From: Halichondria panicea
Taxonomy: Eukaryota > Porifera > Demospongiae > Suberitida > Halichondriidae
Direction: 5' to 3'
NCBI RefSeq assembly: GCF_963675165.1
Contig: NC_087385.1
Location: forward strand, 3,534,501 to 3,598,500
DNA: 64,000 nucleotides
Each line of letters opens with the position of its first letter. The first letter of the stretch is position 1. Positions 30,901 through 42,900 of the stretch are shown one piece after another. The notes below the pieces were generated by a model. That model ran no database searches. It worked only from the letters and a program-made list of their open reading frames with translations, and was not told the DNA's origin. A program made the position numbers and the translations under genes.

Positions 30901-31765
30901 ACAGTACATGACAAATTTATATCCTGCATTGTACCTTAGTCTTCAGAGACCATATTTTCACCCTGCCATCACATGAAGAGGATGCTAAGAGCTCTCCCTT
31001 TGGGTCAAAACACACACAGAGTACAGGAGCCTCATGACCAATCAGACTGTAGCCCTTTCCAGAGTCAGCAGTCTCAATTACCTTGACATTGAACTCACTG
31101 GTGCCAGCTGCCAGCAATGAGTGGTCGCCATTGACAGCGAGGTAAGTTACTGGTCCAGTAAACCTCATCAATAAACCCTCTGGTGTACCCTGCAGTATAT
31201 AGCAACAACGTAAACAATCAATCAACGTTTAGTGTTTGCTAAATGTACCGACAACACTACCAAATAAACATTATAATATTATGAGCAATTGCTGGTCGGC
31301 TAATCGACTTGACTAACATGTTTATGTGTCAGTAAAACACACTTACATCTAATTGAAATGATTGCACAGAATGGTCATCCATCCCAACAGCAACAACGTC
31401 ACTACCACTGCTTCCATGGTAACATGCAATAGCAGAGAGTTTGTCCGAAGAAACACTGAATTCCGTCGACTCATCACCCTCTAGAATGCGTACGTCACAA
31501 TCATGACCACACGTCACCACTCTCCTGTGTGGAAAATGATTTGAAAAAGTAATGGTCCGTGGACCAACATGACATGATCTACTAAAAGTGTAGGCTTACA
31601 CAACAAATCACACACAATGGCAATTAATATGCAGGTAAAACAGGCACGATAGCTATGCACTAAGGTGTGTGGTAAATTATCAGAACTGCTATACATTTTG
31701 GAGTCAAAACAGATAAAAGTTCTGCCTTCCGAGTGAGCATATCTCCTTGAAGCTGGTTCTGACAT
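21904..31765 (-). CDS. WDHD1: WD repeat replisome protein WDHD1/AND-1 (Ctf4)
   Basis: Nineteen exons in transcript order: 31765-31695, 31524-31347, 31189-30935, 30734-30639, 30474-30382, 30231-30046, 29739-29617, 29539-29192, 27778-27594, 27138-26891, 26744-26630, 26360-26187, 25136-25022, 23965-23873, 23695-23627, 23459-22959, 22870-22735, 22440-22400, 22113-21904. The product has 1,078 residues (human 1,129). N-terminal WD40 repeats carry VVTCGHDCDVRI, GHEAPVLCVCFDPKGELLAS and VSWSPCGAYLASGGADGAV. A Glu/Asp-rich linker follows, then the SepB-type propeller (FSSWDSNKEW, MLRLFTVGGVQREV, LPGPVV). The helical tail shows MNLALTYASRT and HNPFK, and the end KEKLLSFAYK matches the human terminus. 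It links CMG helicase to DNA polymerase alpha at forks. The HMG box of vertebrate WDHD1 is not present. Its introns hold many palindromic repeats. Confidence 0.95.
22180..22372. repeat. MITE-like palindromic repeat in WDHD1 intron
   Basis: It contains opposed blocks GTAATTTTCGTGGGATAAAAA and TTTTTATCCCC...AAAATTACCTGC and ends TATACGGTA. The ending matches family B, but the interior differs. Confidence 0.55.
24088..24252. repeat. Family B-related palindromic repeat in WDHD1 intron
   Basis: It begins TATAGCAGGTATATTTCGAG and ends CGCGAAATATACCCGCTATA followed by CGGTG. The arms are reverse complements; the interior is about 120 bp and non-coding. Confidence 0.65.
24280..24581. mobile_element. 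Family C MITE-like element, copy in WDHD1 intron
   Basis: The left end GGAACTTCGATTATCTGGAC and right end GATAATCGAGGTTCTACTGTA are inverted. The middle contains GGTTGTCTGCACATGTGCAG. It shares order and content with 28654-28932. Confidence 0.7.
27900..28300. repeat. Repeat cluster with recurring ATAAGCGCA motif in WDHD1 intron
   Basis: TAATAAGCGCAC occurs twice near 27918-27945, and related ATAAGCGCAT motifs recur near 28215 and 28270. The sequence near 28265-28300, read in reverse complement, resembles the left part, suggesting a diverged inverted-repeat element. Boundaries are uncertain. Confidence 0.4.
28654..28932. mobile_element. Family C MITE-like element, best copy
   Basis: It begins TACAGTAGAACCTCGATTAT and ends AGATAATCGAGGTTCTACTG followed by TA. 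These are near-perfect terminal inverted repeats around a 240-bp non-coding interior with GTCTGCGCATGCGCAGA. It lies in a WDHD1 intron. Confidence 0.8.
29032..29156. repeat. Two adjacent hairpins in WDHD1 intron
   Basis: 29032-29064 is a GC-rich palindrome (CCTCGCTTGCGCATATGCGC and its complement). 29084-29156 has arms TAGCCTCATTCCCAGGCCG and CGGCCTGGGGAGGCTA around an A/T centre. They lie just downstream, in gene sense, of the exon ending at 29192. Confidence 0.7.
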
Positions 31766-33046
31766 TTGGTCACTTCAGTGAAAGGGTACAAGTTTCACAA
31801 GTTCACATGTACTCTTCTCTCCCACGGCGCTTATTTCCCGCCCAGAATAATCTCTGATGCTGGATCCACCCACACAGTTCCAGAAATGTTTTACATTTTT
31901 GTGTAGAATCGAGCCCTGCCCATCACCTTATTTCGAGGAATCTAGCTGGCTACTAGCCGGCTAGCGGTTGCAGCACAAACGTATAGAAAAAGACTTGGGT
32001 GGTGGATCTATTAAAGTTCAGCATCTTTGGTGAGTTTATAAAAGTTTATAGATCTCCTTGCTAAATTTATAGCTACCCGGTACCCAGTGCTAGCTAGAGT
32101 CTAGCTAGCTAGCTGCTGCAATGATGCAATGTAATAAAATCTAGGTGTGTTTCTGTTGCTTTGATCATGGCCTAACCATAGCTAGACTATTACAAACTGG
32201 TCTACTCTGTCATGTAGTAGACAATTTTCAATTTTATCCCTTTGTAAATTTGTATACTGTGTAGGCCTACTCAGGTTCCAAGAATAAATAATTGTAGTTT
32301 CGTGTGGGGGCCTGGGGGGGGTTAGCAGGACTAGTACATCTGGTATACATGATACACAAACATGGTTTGACATTGTGCTTGTGCTACCATTTAAATATGG
32401 TAAATGATGTATAGAAATCCTTTTAAGAGGCTTCTACTACAGAGGTGCATTTGAGTTTGTCTTTCAATAATAGTAGCCTTTCAATAATTACCTATATCAT
32501 TGCAATACTGGTCAGGTCCTTCCCCCTTTATAGTTTATATAAGGAGTTGTTCTTGGGTAGATTCCCTCAAAACTGCACCCTTGAAGCCACAGTATTAAAA
32601 AATGTGCTGATCAGAGAGTGCGATAGATGTTTTGATAAGCATCTGTTTTGTGTATCCTTCTACGATAGCAAACACTTAATACCAACAAACCAGTTGTTTT
32701 GCATAAAAGCTACAGTACTACGTGTATAGTAGTGTGTCAGTAAATCAAAATTCCAATGAATGTACGATAGTAGTAGCCTTGCAACCAGATCAAAATAAAA
32801 TACATTGTAGTTATTCTGAATGACAGCTATTCTACGAGTAAATTTTCGGCAGTATGCTTTGCGATGCAACAGTAAGTACAATGTACCAGGCCGCTCTTTC
32901 TACAGCCTATACTTCAATGTTACAGTTCACTTTAATGATGCATTATCTTGAACGGCCCGTTAAAATACTGCCTTATACATGCCACCCTGTGCATTGTACT
33001 TGCATATACAATCCTCACTCTATTATTGTTCATCGTCCAGGCAAGT
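31766..33046. promoter_or_regulatory. Divergent spacer between WDHD1 and the SWAP70-like gene
   Basis: These 1,281 bp separate the two start codons, so the promoters of both genes must be here. A pyrimidine tract ending CATCGTCCAG at 33040 looks like a splice acceptor, suggesting the rightward gene has an untranslated first exon and a 5'-UTR intron. I recognise no specific core element. Confidence 0.4.
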
Positions 33047-36000
33047 ATGGAGAACCCCACAGTGATCATAACCGACACAGGAGAGCTACAGCTCACTAGC
33101 ATTACTCGACACTGCCTCCTGCACACCATTGAGGTGATCCGCCCACATATAAACCTCTCCATTGTTCTGCCACAGTCAGGCTCTCATAAAATTGACAGTT
33201 TCTGTGGTGAGCTCCAAGAAGCCATCCTCACAAAACATCCGAAGAAGAGGTCTACTCAGAGCCTACCTGAAGATCCACTGGTGCCTTCTATCGAAATTCA
33301 TCGATTGTGTGAAGGAGCTATTGGCTCGTTGGACTTCACGCTTATCATTGAGAAAAACTTCCTGGCAACCTCGAAAGGCAATATCAATCTGGACGCCTTT
33401 CATCGCTGTTGCTGGAAGTACTACGAGATGGAGAGGAAGAGTGAAATATCGTACCCCAAATGGTTCTCAAGAGAATGCACGTACCGACTATGGCTGATCT
33501 ATAACTGTGTGCTGGAGCCAGATTTGAATACTACTCTCTCAATGAAAACCACTAATGAAGTATTGAAAAGAATAGTTGAGTACTGTGGGTACACATGGAA
33601 TCCCACCTATGCTTATGCAACAGCGACTCAAATGAGCTTTCCAGAATATCTTGCCGCCATTACTACTTACTTTGAGCAGTTCAAGTTGGAAATGTCACTC
33701 ACCTGTGAGGTGAGATCACATTTTTACAAAAATTACCAACATGCACAACTACACCATTTTATTACCGTTGCAAGAATCATGCAATTAGTGCTTTAAGTTT
33801 AAAGCGACTGATTGTTTTACCTTACGCATGATGTGCATATTACATGTACGTGTACTAATACTAGTTCACTGTAGAAGGTACTGTACGTATATGTACTGAA
33901 AAATCATCCGTATACGTTGATCTTTAATTGTCACCTTTACATGTATGTACAGTACACTGTATTAATTAAACCACATGATTCTCAAGAGATCATATTCATG
34001 ATTGACATGTTTGGAATTCAATGCCACTATTCAGTTCTTGCACACGTAGCAGTCCTAGCTCATATTCATGTATATGAAGCGCACTGTGATTACCCAGTGA
34101 GCTTTCAGATTCAACACTTTTACTTTGTTTGTGGTCATCTGATAAGACAAGTATGTTTGTTATGTGGATTCCTATTTTATAACTGCGATATCGCTTTTTA
34201 ATGTAACATAATTATAGTTATGTGCTGGGTGTTAGTGGGGAAAATCTTTAATGGAAAGAGTCATGCTGGCATGTATGTGTAAGAAAGCTAAAGTACTTAC
34301 ACACCTATTTAGATATTAGATCTAAATATACTTTGAAGAAACCCTCATGACATAGCAATGTTTTAGCTTAATTGTACCATCATTCATGACCAAAACCTGC
34401 TGTTGTGTCTCAAGGGGTGGTGATGCTGCAGATTGTAATTCAGTTCGTTTTGATCCTAGCTGCTTTATGTGGTATGAGTGTGTGCTTTGCACGATTCATT
34501 CTGATCTTGTGGGTGTTTGTGTACGATTAGGTGCATGTACGTGTCACTATTGTATTTTGTTTCCAGACTGTACATGCATGTTTTGCCAACAAAATTTACT
34601 GCGGGCCATGTTAATCAAATAATTATGATGCTATACACATAGGCCAATACAATATCTACTGTACCCCTGTATTTAGTCAGAGATTGAAGAGAGAGGGATA
34701 TGAAACTTAATGACGTGTACATACAATCCGTGTTGCCCAAAATGGGCGTGGCACATTGTCTTTACTGCAATTTCTATGTAAAATCATGTAAAATACTTTG
34801 TGGGACTGTATCTCTGGACTTGCTGCTACATATAGAACAAAGTTGATATTAAATGCAAGAGTAGACCTTTGGGAAGTGCAACAGCTCCTCAGCTAAAAGC
34901 CAAGAGACAGCTTGTTTGATCACTTCAACTTTTTTGACCTCTTGTACTTGTCCTGGAGCAAAATTTTGCAAAATTGTACACTAAAAATCGATTATACTTT
35001 CAGCATCAGAGCGATCTAGCCTTTGAGACAGGCACCAGTACATAGAATACATAGCTAACATTAAAACTCATCACTAAACCATCTTATGAAAACCAACTTG
35101 CTTTCTGCTACAGTCCCACAAAGGCTAGTATAGCCAATAAACCAGGGAATCTGGCGTTCTGGATTTTATTGCCACCAAATATATTGTAAAACAATCTGTG
35201 GCTAGTCAATTATATAATCATAAATTCTTCAAGTGAGTCATCCAGCTTCCCATGGGCCTGTTTTGTTTTATTTACAAATTAAACCGCCATTTTTATAGCA
35301 ACGCGGAGTGCCTAAACTTTTTACTCTGTTTTACACTGAGCACATAAGCTCACGTGATCTAGTTTCATATCCCCTTCTCTTCAATCTCTGATTTAGTACA
35401 GTAGGTGAAGTCAGTTTGTTATCTTTCATGTCATCAATACTGTGCGTTGTGTACATAATTATAGCCATACTTTCGATTGCCAGGGAGTGATTACAGGCTT
35501 CTCCTGTACAATCCTCTGCCATGTCTAGTCCTTCGTTGAATGACACAATTATTATAATAGCCCATCTTCACTGTGTAGGTGATTGGAGACATGGTGGACG
35601 AGATAGTGAATGGGGTTCTAAAGACCGGGCGTCTGACAAAGAAAGGTCACATGAGGAAGAACTGGAAGAATCGTTGGTTTGTGCTCCAGCGGACAGTGCT
35701 GCGGTACTACATGTCCCGGGACAACATGACCCTCAAAGTGAGCTCTAATGCGCAGGGTTAGAGTGTAGTATTCAATAATAGCCATGTGGTGGAATGCTTT
35801 ATAGCAAGTTCTGCATGTAAACTATTATTGTAGGAAAACTAACGCATAGTGTTTGCAATTTAACTCTGTCATGGCGTTTTATGTATTCTGCGGTACTGCC
35901 CTGATATAAATTGGCAGGATTCAAGTGTAGTGCATTGTAGTGCTTATTGGCTAAAAGGATGCATGTGTGCGTATACTTGATGTGTGTTGGGTGGGGCTGC

Positions 36001-39000
36001 ATGTTGGCCTCATTAATTATGTTCAAATACTTTTTATATGACAATATTCTCCACAACGCAAATGGCACCTTGATTACTGATCACTCATGTAGGCAGTATA
36101 ATAATGTACACACACACACTTGTATTCAACAAGAGTAGTAAGAGTACTCCTATCTATATACTCCTGCTTTCAACCAAATCAATGCCCTTGTGCAGACATT
36201 TATCACCTACAGCCCACAAAACCTCCAGACAATACTTTAGATTCCCCCCCTCCAGTACTGACCACCACAACAGCATGAGCCAGAGCATGAGCCTACAGTC
36301 AAGTTAATGTCTAACCAAGTATGTTTCATCAACCAATGAAATATCTGCATATATAGCCCTACTGTGAGTAGCTTACACTCAGTGTACTGCTACTATTTTA
36401 GTTAAATGCCCCAGATGAGTGGGGAGAGTTGGCACCATCAAATATCACACCCAATTCTCAAGGTCGAGCATCTGGTTGCTTTTTGTGTTCATATTTGCTT
36501 TTTGTGTTTCCTTTTTCATTATTAATTGCTATTTCTGTTCTAGCCTACCTTTCCATTTGAACATCTAGGCTCAAAAAATGTAACCACTCAGTTAATTTGA
36601 TCCTTAAACTACACCAGGAACGATAGCATCGTTTTAAAATCATGCAAGCTTAGTCCGGGCACCTTTAGTTAGCAGAAGTTTCTCCTGCAAGTGCTGCAAC
36701 CATTCATGTCATGACGTGTAAGCTAGTGCATTAAATAGGTGAGCTGGCCCAATGTTCTGGTCCGAAAAATAAGTACCTCTTATTATTTCAATCCCTTGAC
36801 ACACACACACACACACACACACATACTCAGGGTCAACTAGTGTTAAATGGCAATACAGAGGTGAAGAGTATCCCTGACAAGGGCAAGAGACGATTTTGTT
36901 TCCACGTTACATGCGGGCACACGGGGACACCGTTTGAGATAGCAGCTGAAGATCAAAGGACAAAGCATGAGTGGATGCTGGCTATTCGGAAGGTGAGCTC
37001 ATTAGAAAACCGAACTGAGCAGTGTTATTAAAATACACTAAAGGTAGCTTCTGACACCAATAACATAAAATAGGTTGCAATTGTCATTGTTTTGATAGGC
37101 TATAGCTCTGGCCAAAGTGCTGGATGGGAGCTCAAAAGCAAATGAGTTTGCTGAGTCCTTGCAAGGTTTTTACCTACTAAAGTATGGGACCTCTCAGCCA
37201 GTGCTAGCTCGGCAAGACTCCACAGTGAGGAAGATGAAATTTCAGGCCACCCTAAAAGACCAGCGGAAGAGACTCTCCGGCAGGGACAGCAAGAGTGAGT
37301 GGTGTATGGAGCTTGATTAGTTATAATTTTGAAATATGAACGGTAATTATGGTACAAGACTACTAAGATGAAACCTTAAAAATTCATTAACAACTTTTCT
37401 TGACCCTGCAAGCATAATGTACATGTAAGCCGATCTTTACTTCAAAGACATGCATGCCAGTTCCAACTTTACCCAGCACACACAACTATACATGTACAAT
37501 TCTCACCCGTATTATCTCTAAAACCCATACCCACAGCAACAATTCCTACAAGTGCTCAATTTGACTCCTCTGGAGAAGTTGGGGATGACTTAGAGCAGTA
37601 CGTTGCCATGGGTCCTGGGCAGGGGAATATCACCAGTGACGACAGTGACTCAGACACTGAGGGCCAGTATGTACCAATGAAACCACTCTCTATCGAAGAG
37701 TGAGTTACCTGTGGCCCATAATTATAGTGAAATTTGTGCATGTACGTAACGTACCTTTACTCTTTTTACTAGATGACGCATGCAAAGTGCGTTCAAAAAA
37801 TTGACATGTAGGCATGCAAAGACATATTATTGTTTCACTATGAGGCGGCTATCAGTATATTAATCAAAAACTTTTGGTTTGTACATGTATGATGCGCCTA
37901 ACTCTTTTCCTGCTAAAATTAGTAACAATATAGCTATAGTGATTCAATGTTTGCTGATTAGGTTGTCTCAGTCGTATGATGAGGTCACCATCCATGTGAC
38001 CCAAAGCCTCCCACCCACTATTGGAGAACGGTCCTTCATGCAGGCACGCTCTTCCGGAACATTCTCCGGCCCTTTTGTAACTACCCAAGACAAGGTAAAA
38101 ATGGCGCATTATTGCTACGGTGTATATTTTCTGCTCACCTCTAAAACTTTGTAGTACAGTACACGTAACAGTCTGTCCAGTGTTAGTGTAAATCCTTGAT
38201 TCCATATCCACACAACCCCAGCCACTCATTCTTGAGCCTACTCCAGAGGAGGACGAAGGTGGCTACATTTCCCTTAAGAAGGAGGCTAAGAAGGATCTCA
38301 CTTACGATCCCGTCAGCTTTGAGGATGGTAACCGTACTCAGCAGCATGCCTACGATCCTGTGACGTATGATGATAAGGACAGAATGAAGAGTAAAACTGT
38401 GAGCAGGAGAAAATCTGACCCGAAGTCACCTTCACTACTTTGCCCGACCTCACTTAGTCCAACGTCACTGAGTCCAGGTACAGTACACGTACATTTTTGT
38501 GTGTATCACGGTGTAAGTTTACAATGTACTTGGAATTAGTGATTCGATTTGATTGAACTCTACATCTAGATGGTAGAATTTCAAGTATACATCATAATTA
38601 TAAAGTATGCATGACAGATTGTTCACGTGCATTAAAATATTTTTTCTTGACCTCCCCCACGCACATTTATTTAGAATTTGATGATGGAAAAGACGGATCA
38701 TACATCCATGTGGTCCATAGCCGCCCAAATATTCCCCCAAACTTGCCTTCGCAGACAGTTTCAACTCCCAATGCATTGGAATCATCTGCTTCGTATGATG
38801 AACCGAAGAATTGGACAGTGAAGAAAGACTCTGGTCTCTACCTGACTCTGATACATGACAGTCCCAAGAGCCCCACCTACACGGAAAACGGCATTCCCAA
38901 GGATCATCCGCCGACAGTGCCTGCACACAGGAAAAGGTATGTTCTTTAATGTGCAGCATTCGGTATTACAATTGTGTTCTATTACCCTTGAAGGTTTCAG

Positions 39001-39650
39001 TACTTAAGTATAATTATGTAATTGTTATATATAATTCCCAGCCTGTACATAATTATAAAACCATAGTGTGCGCATGTTATGCACGCAGCAGGCAACCTTA
39101 TTGCTAACTCCTCCTCACTTGTTTGCAGCCCATCCCCTATCCACAAACATCGTTTCACCATGTCTGAGAGGTTTGACTTACCTCCTCCACCTCCACCCCG
39201 AATGAACATGCACGGTGAGTTCGATTTTCAGGTCACAGCTATAATTAATCTACACTCATGGCACACTACGTAGCTTAGTGGTAGACATACAACGTCTATA
39301 CAACCACATATATATCCCCTGTCCACGAATGCACACACATAGCCTCAAGCCCCAACCTGCCCAGAGCACCCCCTCCCCTACCCCCAACCAGGAGACGCTC
39401 AAGTGACAGCCCAACTAGTCCCGTACGCGTTGCTGGTCACAGTAGTGTACCCCCTCCTCTACCATCCAAAAACTCAAGTGGTAGTCCAACTAGTCCGATA
39501 AGAAATCTCTCATCGAGTTCTCCTGAGCACAGCTTTAGGAGGGCAACTATTATGTCTCCAACTAAAGAGTACCCAAGGATAATAGAAGAGCCACATGCTT
39601 TGTTAAAACGTAGGTCATTTGATGATGGTGAACCTAACACAAACTCTTAA
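33047..39650 (+). CDS. SWAP70/DEF6-type N-terminus and PH domain with tyrosine- and proline-rich tail
   Basis: Exons: 33047-33709, 35579-35737, 36831-36992, 37099-37294, 37537-37699, 37962-38094, 38222-38477, 38675-38936, 39129-39214, 39343-39650, giving 795 residues. Residues 1-230 resemble the SWAP70/DEF6 N-terminus (FHRCCWKYYE, YRLWLIYNCVLE, VDEIVNGVLKTG). A PH domain follows, with the diagnostic KKGHMRKNWKNRWFVL and, near its end, KHEWMLAIRKA. Family members normally continue into a long coiled coil. Here the chain is instead disordered, acidic and Ser/Pro-rich, with candidate SH2-docking tyrosines (Y415VAM, Y438VPM, then YISL, YDPV, YIHV, YDEP, YLTL) and SH3-type proline runs (LPPPPPPR, APPPLPPTRRR, VPPPLPSK). 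PH domains of this family bind phosphoinositides. A membrane-recruited signalling adaptor is an inference. The gene converges on the neighbouring giant gene, with 328 bp between stops. Confidence 0.8.
34657..35403. mobile_element. TIR element of about 750 bp in SWAP70-like gene intron
   Basis: It begins TACTGTACCCCTGTATTTAG and ends CTCTGATTTAGTACAGTA. Arms of about 60 bp share TCAGAGATTGAAGAGA and GGATATGAAAC in reverse complement. Inner segments also pair (TTTGTGGGACTGTA near 34780 with CTACAGTCCCACAAAG near 35110). No transposase-like frame was seen, so it is non-autonomous. Confidence 0.7.
36800..36825. repeat. (AC)n microsatellite beside a splice acceptor
   Basis: About 13 uninterrupted AC dinucleotides end a few bases before the acceptor CAG at 36828-36830 of the PH-domain exon. 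Confidence 0.9.
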
Positions 39651-39978
39651 CATCGTTTTATCCCCAATTCCACCGTGACTCGTTTGTTCTCAGCCCGTTT
39701 TGGATTTCTGTTGTGTCCAACTGTAATATTTTGCACTTTTAAAGTTCCATTTTAACAATTATACGGCCTGTAAACAGTAGTACAGAAATTGCAGGAAGAA
39801 CTACCGTACAGAAGTCGAATACCATGGAGTAACAGAAACAAAGGGTGAATTTATACACTTGAAAATAATGTGAACAATTGTTGATAGTATGTAAAGAAAA
39901 GAGATAAATGAGAATATCTAATAAGTAAATGATGTCTAGCTGTGGCAAAGTTAAGAACAGTTGATAGGTGTGGAGTAG
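39651..39978. other. Convergent spacer between two large genes
   Basis: These 328 bp lie between the stops of the SWAP70-like gene (+) and the spectrin-repeat gene (-). An open hydrophobic frame on the minus strand (39739-39948) could be joined to the latter by splicing, but the default stop makes this 3' UTR. No clear polyadenylation signal was seen. Confidence 0.5.
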
Positions 39979-42900
39979 TTACATAACAAATACCTTTGGT
40001 TTACCCTCCCGGTTGTAGCCCAACAAAACAAACCCAATAGCAAGTAGCAACACCAAAAACAAAACAAGGAGGAGCCACTTCCAAGAGAAACATCTAAGAT
40101 ACATGTGCCATGTAGACTTAGGTGAAACAATTAAATGTTGGTACTTCTCAAGTTGTCTGATGCGTTCTTCTTTACGGCAGTTTTCATTTTCAGCTTCTTC
40201 TTTTTGCGCAAACAGAACTTCCCTCTCTTCTCTTGCTGATCTCTCACTGTGCGCTAACTGTTGTTCTAGCACTGGCAGTCTCTCTATGCTGTTGGTGGCT
40301 AGCACTTTCCATTGCTTCTCCTGAGGACATACAACAAACATTGTGTATGTTAAATTGTGTGCATTAAGGTTCTTGTAATGATCAATTCCATGCAGCAACA
40401 GCATGACCCATCACAAAGTTTCACATACATGTACAATTTAATGTGTGACTCACTTGCTCTTTAAGATCAGTCAATTTCCTTTGCACTCTCTGTTGAAGCT
40501 CCTCCACATCATTCTCGACCTGCTGACAAACTTTCTTCAGCTTTTTAGCTGGTTTGGACTTGCTGCAAATTTTATCGGTAAGCAGTTTGTCATCGAGCTG
40601 GTGAAGCTTTTGAAACTGAGGGGCTAACCCGACAAGGATACTGTGGTTCTCCTGGTATGTATGTATGTGAGTAGGTGTTGACATAAGATAAAGACAGGAC
40701 CAGTATTGAATCAGTACATCTGCATGATTGATCTTTGTGGTGTGGTATATACTGTATAGCGCGAAATTTTCGAGGCACTTAGATAAATTTCATGGGTTGA
40801 ATGTTTACCAGAAACACTCCCAGGTCATGCCTTCTATCTTTGCACTAATTAAAGAACAATTTTCGTGTAGGAGTGCTAACACACAAAAACAGCAAAAATT
40901 AATCCCCTCAAAAACTTCGCGCTTTATGGTATTGTTTATGGTTGCATGGGAATCTGTCTGTATCATGGAGTACATGTATGTAGGATTGAGCCACCTTCCC
41001 ACGGAAATATATATGTAGTCACCATGAGCTGATGAATTATATCCGACAGATTCCCTCCGTCTCGTTCTTCAACGATAGTCAGAGCACGCTCCACCATCCC
41101 TTTTAGCCTCTCGTACGAATTGCAAAGTTTTTCATAAAGATCAGTTAGCTCTTTCCAAGGCTTAATAATGTCTGTCAGTGACTTCACCCTGTCAGTAATT
41201 GCTCGCCATGACTTCGCCAGGCTGGTGTACTCCTCTCCAACCTTCTTGACCATCGGATTGTCTCCAGTGCAGTGTCTGGAACTATTCTCAACCAGATAAT
41301 CAAACTTATCAGCTCTATCTTGAATGTCTTCAGAAAGGGTCTGAAAACAGAATAAGAAAATATAGCTGATTATGATTAAGTACTAGCATGCATAAGTAAA
41401 CCAGTTACAATGTAATTTCCAAGCCAAAAGGCAAAATTATAGTGGCCTTTGAATTCAAACTCCTATATGAGTAACACGTACATGAAATGCTCGAAACGTT
41501 TAAAATATAAGGCATACTTGTAGACGGAACTCCAATGATGAAAAATCTGTGGCGAAGTTTTGCACAGTACTCAGGGTAGAAACTTCAGACAAAGATTCGT
41601 TGCACCAGCTCAAGAGGGTCCCAAGGTACTCTTTGAATGTAGTCCATGAGGAAATGATGTCATCGATTCGACTACCCCACTCTTCAGCTCTGGCAGAGAG
41701 TCGAGTGAATTGATCACTGCAAGATGAAGCTTTGTCTCTAAGATAGACAGGCACGGTGAGAAACTGGTTGTTGGAGGAGTCATACTTATGAAGAGCTTTG
41801 TTAAGAGAGGTTAGCAATGATTGGCAACTGTTGTGGAGCCGGTCCTAAAATAGGAATGTACAGTAAGTAGTAATTCATACTGTAGCTAACATCCAACGAC
41901 ACAAACAGGCAGTAGTACCAAAAATGTCGTATACCATAAAGTACACGACAACTAATATAAGTTGATTACCCGTTCTCGATTTGTACTCACAGCTCTTTCT
42001 CTGGTGTCAGCATGAATACTTTCCAGCAGTACGGAAGGGAGGAGGGGCGCATCAAGATGGCTCTGATAGTCTTTGATTTGATCCTCACAGCTTCTGCAGA
42101 GAGACTCCACCTCCTTGACCATGGACGCCTTCTGCTTTATGGTAGTGATCTTATCTCTCAGGGTGGAAGACACACAAGACCAGCCTAGGGAGTGAAACAG
42201 CCATGCTGATTATTACAGTATTTACAGTAGTGAGCTGAAGCATTGGATACCATACACTGTGCAGCGAATGTACAGTATAATTATAGAACTGCCTCTAATC
42301 CCACACCCTGATGAACAGCTACTTACAATACGCAGTGAACCTGGCATCATGCAATAAACCTAGGAAATTGACGTGCCTACTTTACACCTCTCTAGCTCAG
42401 CATCAGCCATGTGGGTAAATTATGGGACAGGCGTTCTGTAAACAATGAAATTTTACCTTGCAGAAGGTTGTTTCTCTCCTTGGAGATATCAGGATTCTTC
42501 TCGAGTGCTTTCTTTATGGCATCACTCCCCGCTGATTGCTCAATAGCAAACACCTTCTGCTCATTGCTCTGCTGTGCCTCTTGTAGTGACTATAAGGGTG
42601 GGACAGGTGTTACTTCAAACAGGAATCGCAGCTGCATAGTTAAGTCTGTTAAGACCTCTTTATATTGAAAATTACACTGGTTTGACAGGTAAAACATAAA
42701 TTGTTAAACAGCGTAGATACAGTTACATGTAGTACGTAAACGCATCACTACAGACCTGTAGTAATCAGTAAAGACGGCCACTCCCCCCTTACTCACCTCC
42801 AGCTGTTCTATCTTGTCCATGAGCTGTTCTGAGGAGAGCTCTTCCTCATCTAAGTCCTCCTCGATGGCATTGCTGACATCTTCCAGGAACTCCTGCACCA

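Noticed and set aside
32445-32729. 94-codon frame in the WDHD1/SWAP70-like divergent spacer
   Set aside because: Composition is like the surrounding AT-rich sequence; no homology recognised and no splice context.
33917-34622. Two Cys/His-rich looking frames in the SWAP70-like intron
   Set aside because: Cysteines arise from TGT/TGC-rich sequence around TACATGT motifs; no zinc-binding spacing and no conservation recognised.
39739-39948. Open hydrophobic frame on the minus strand that could be spliced on as the C-terminus of the spectrin-repeat protein
   Set aside because: An acceptor-like TTTGCCACAG exists, but the peptide has no KASH features and the upstream exon already ends cleanly at 39979.
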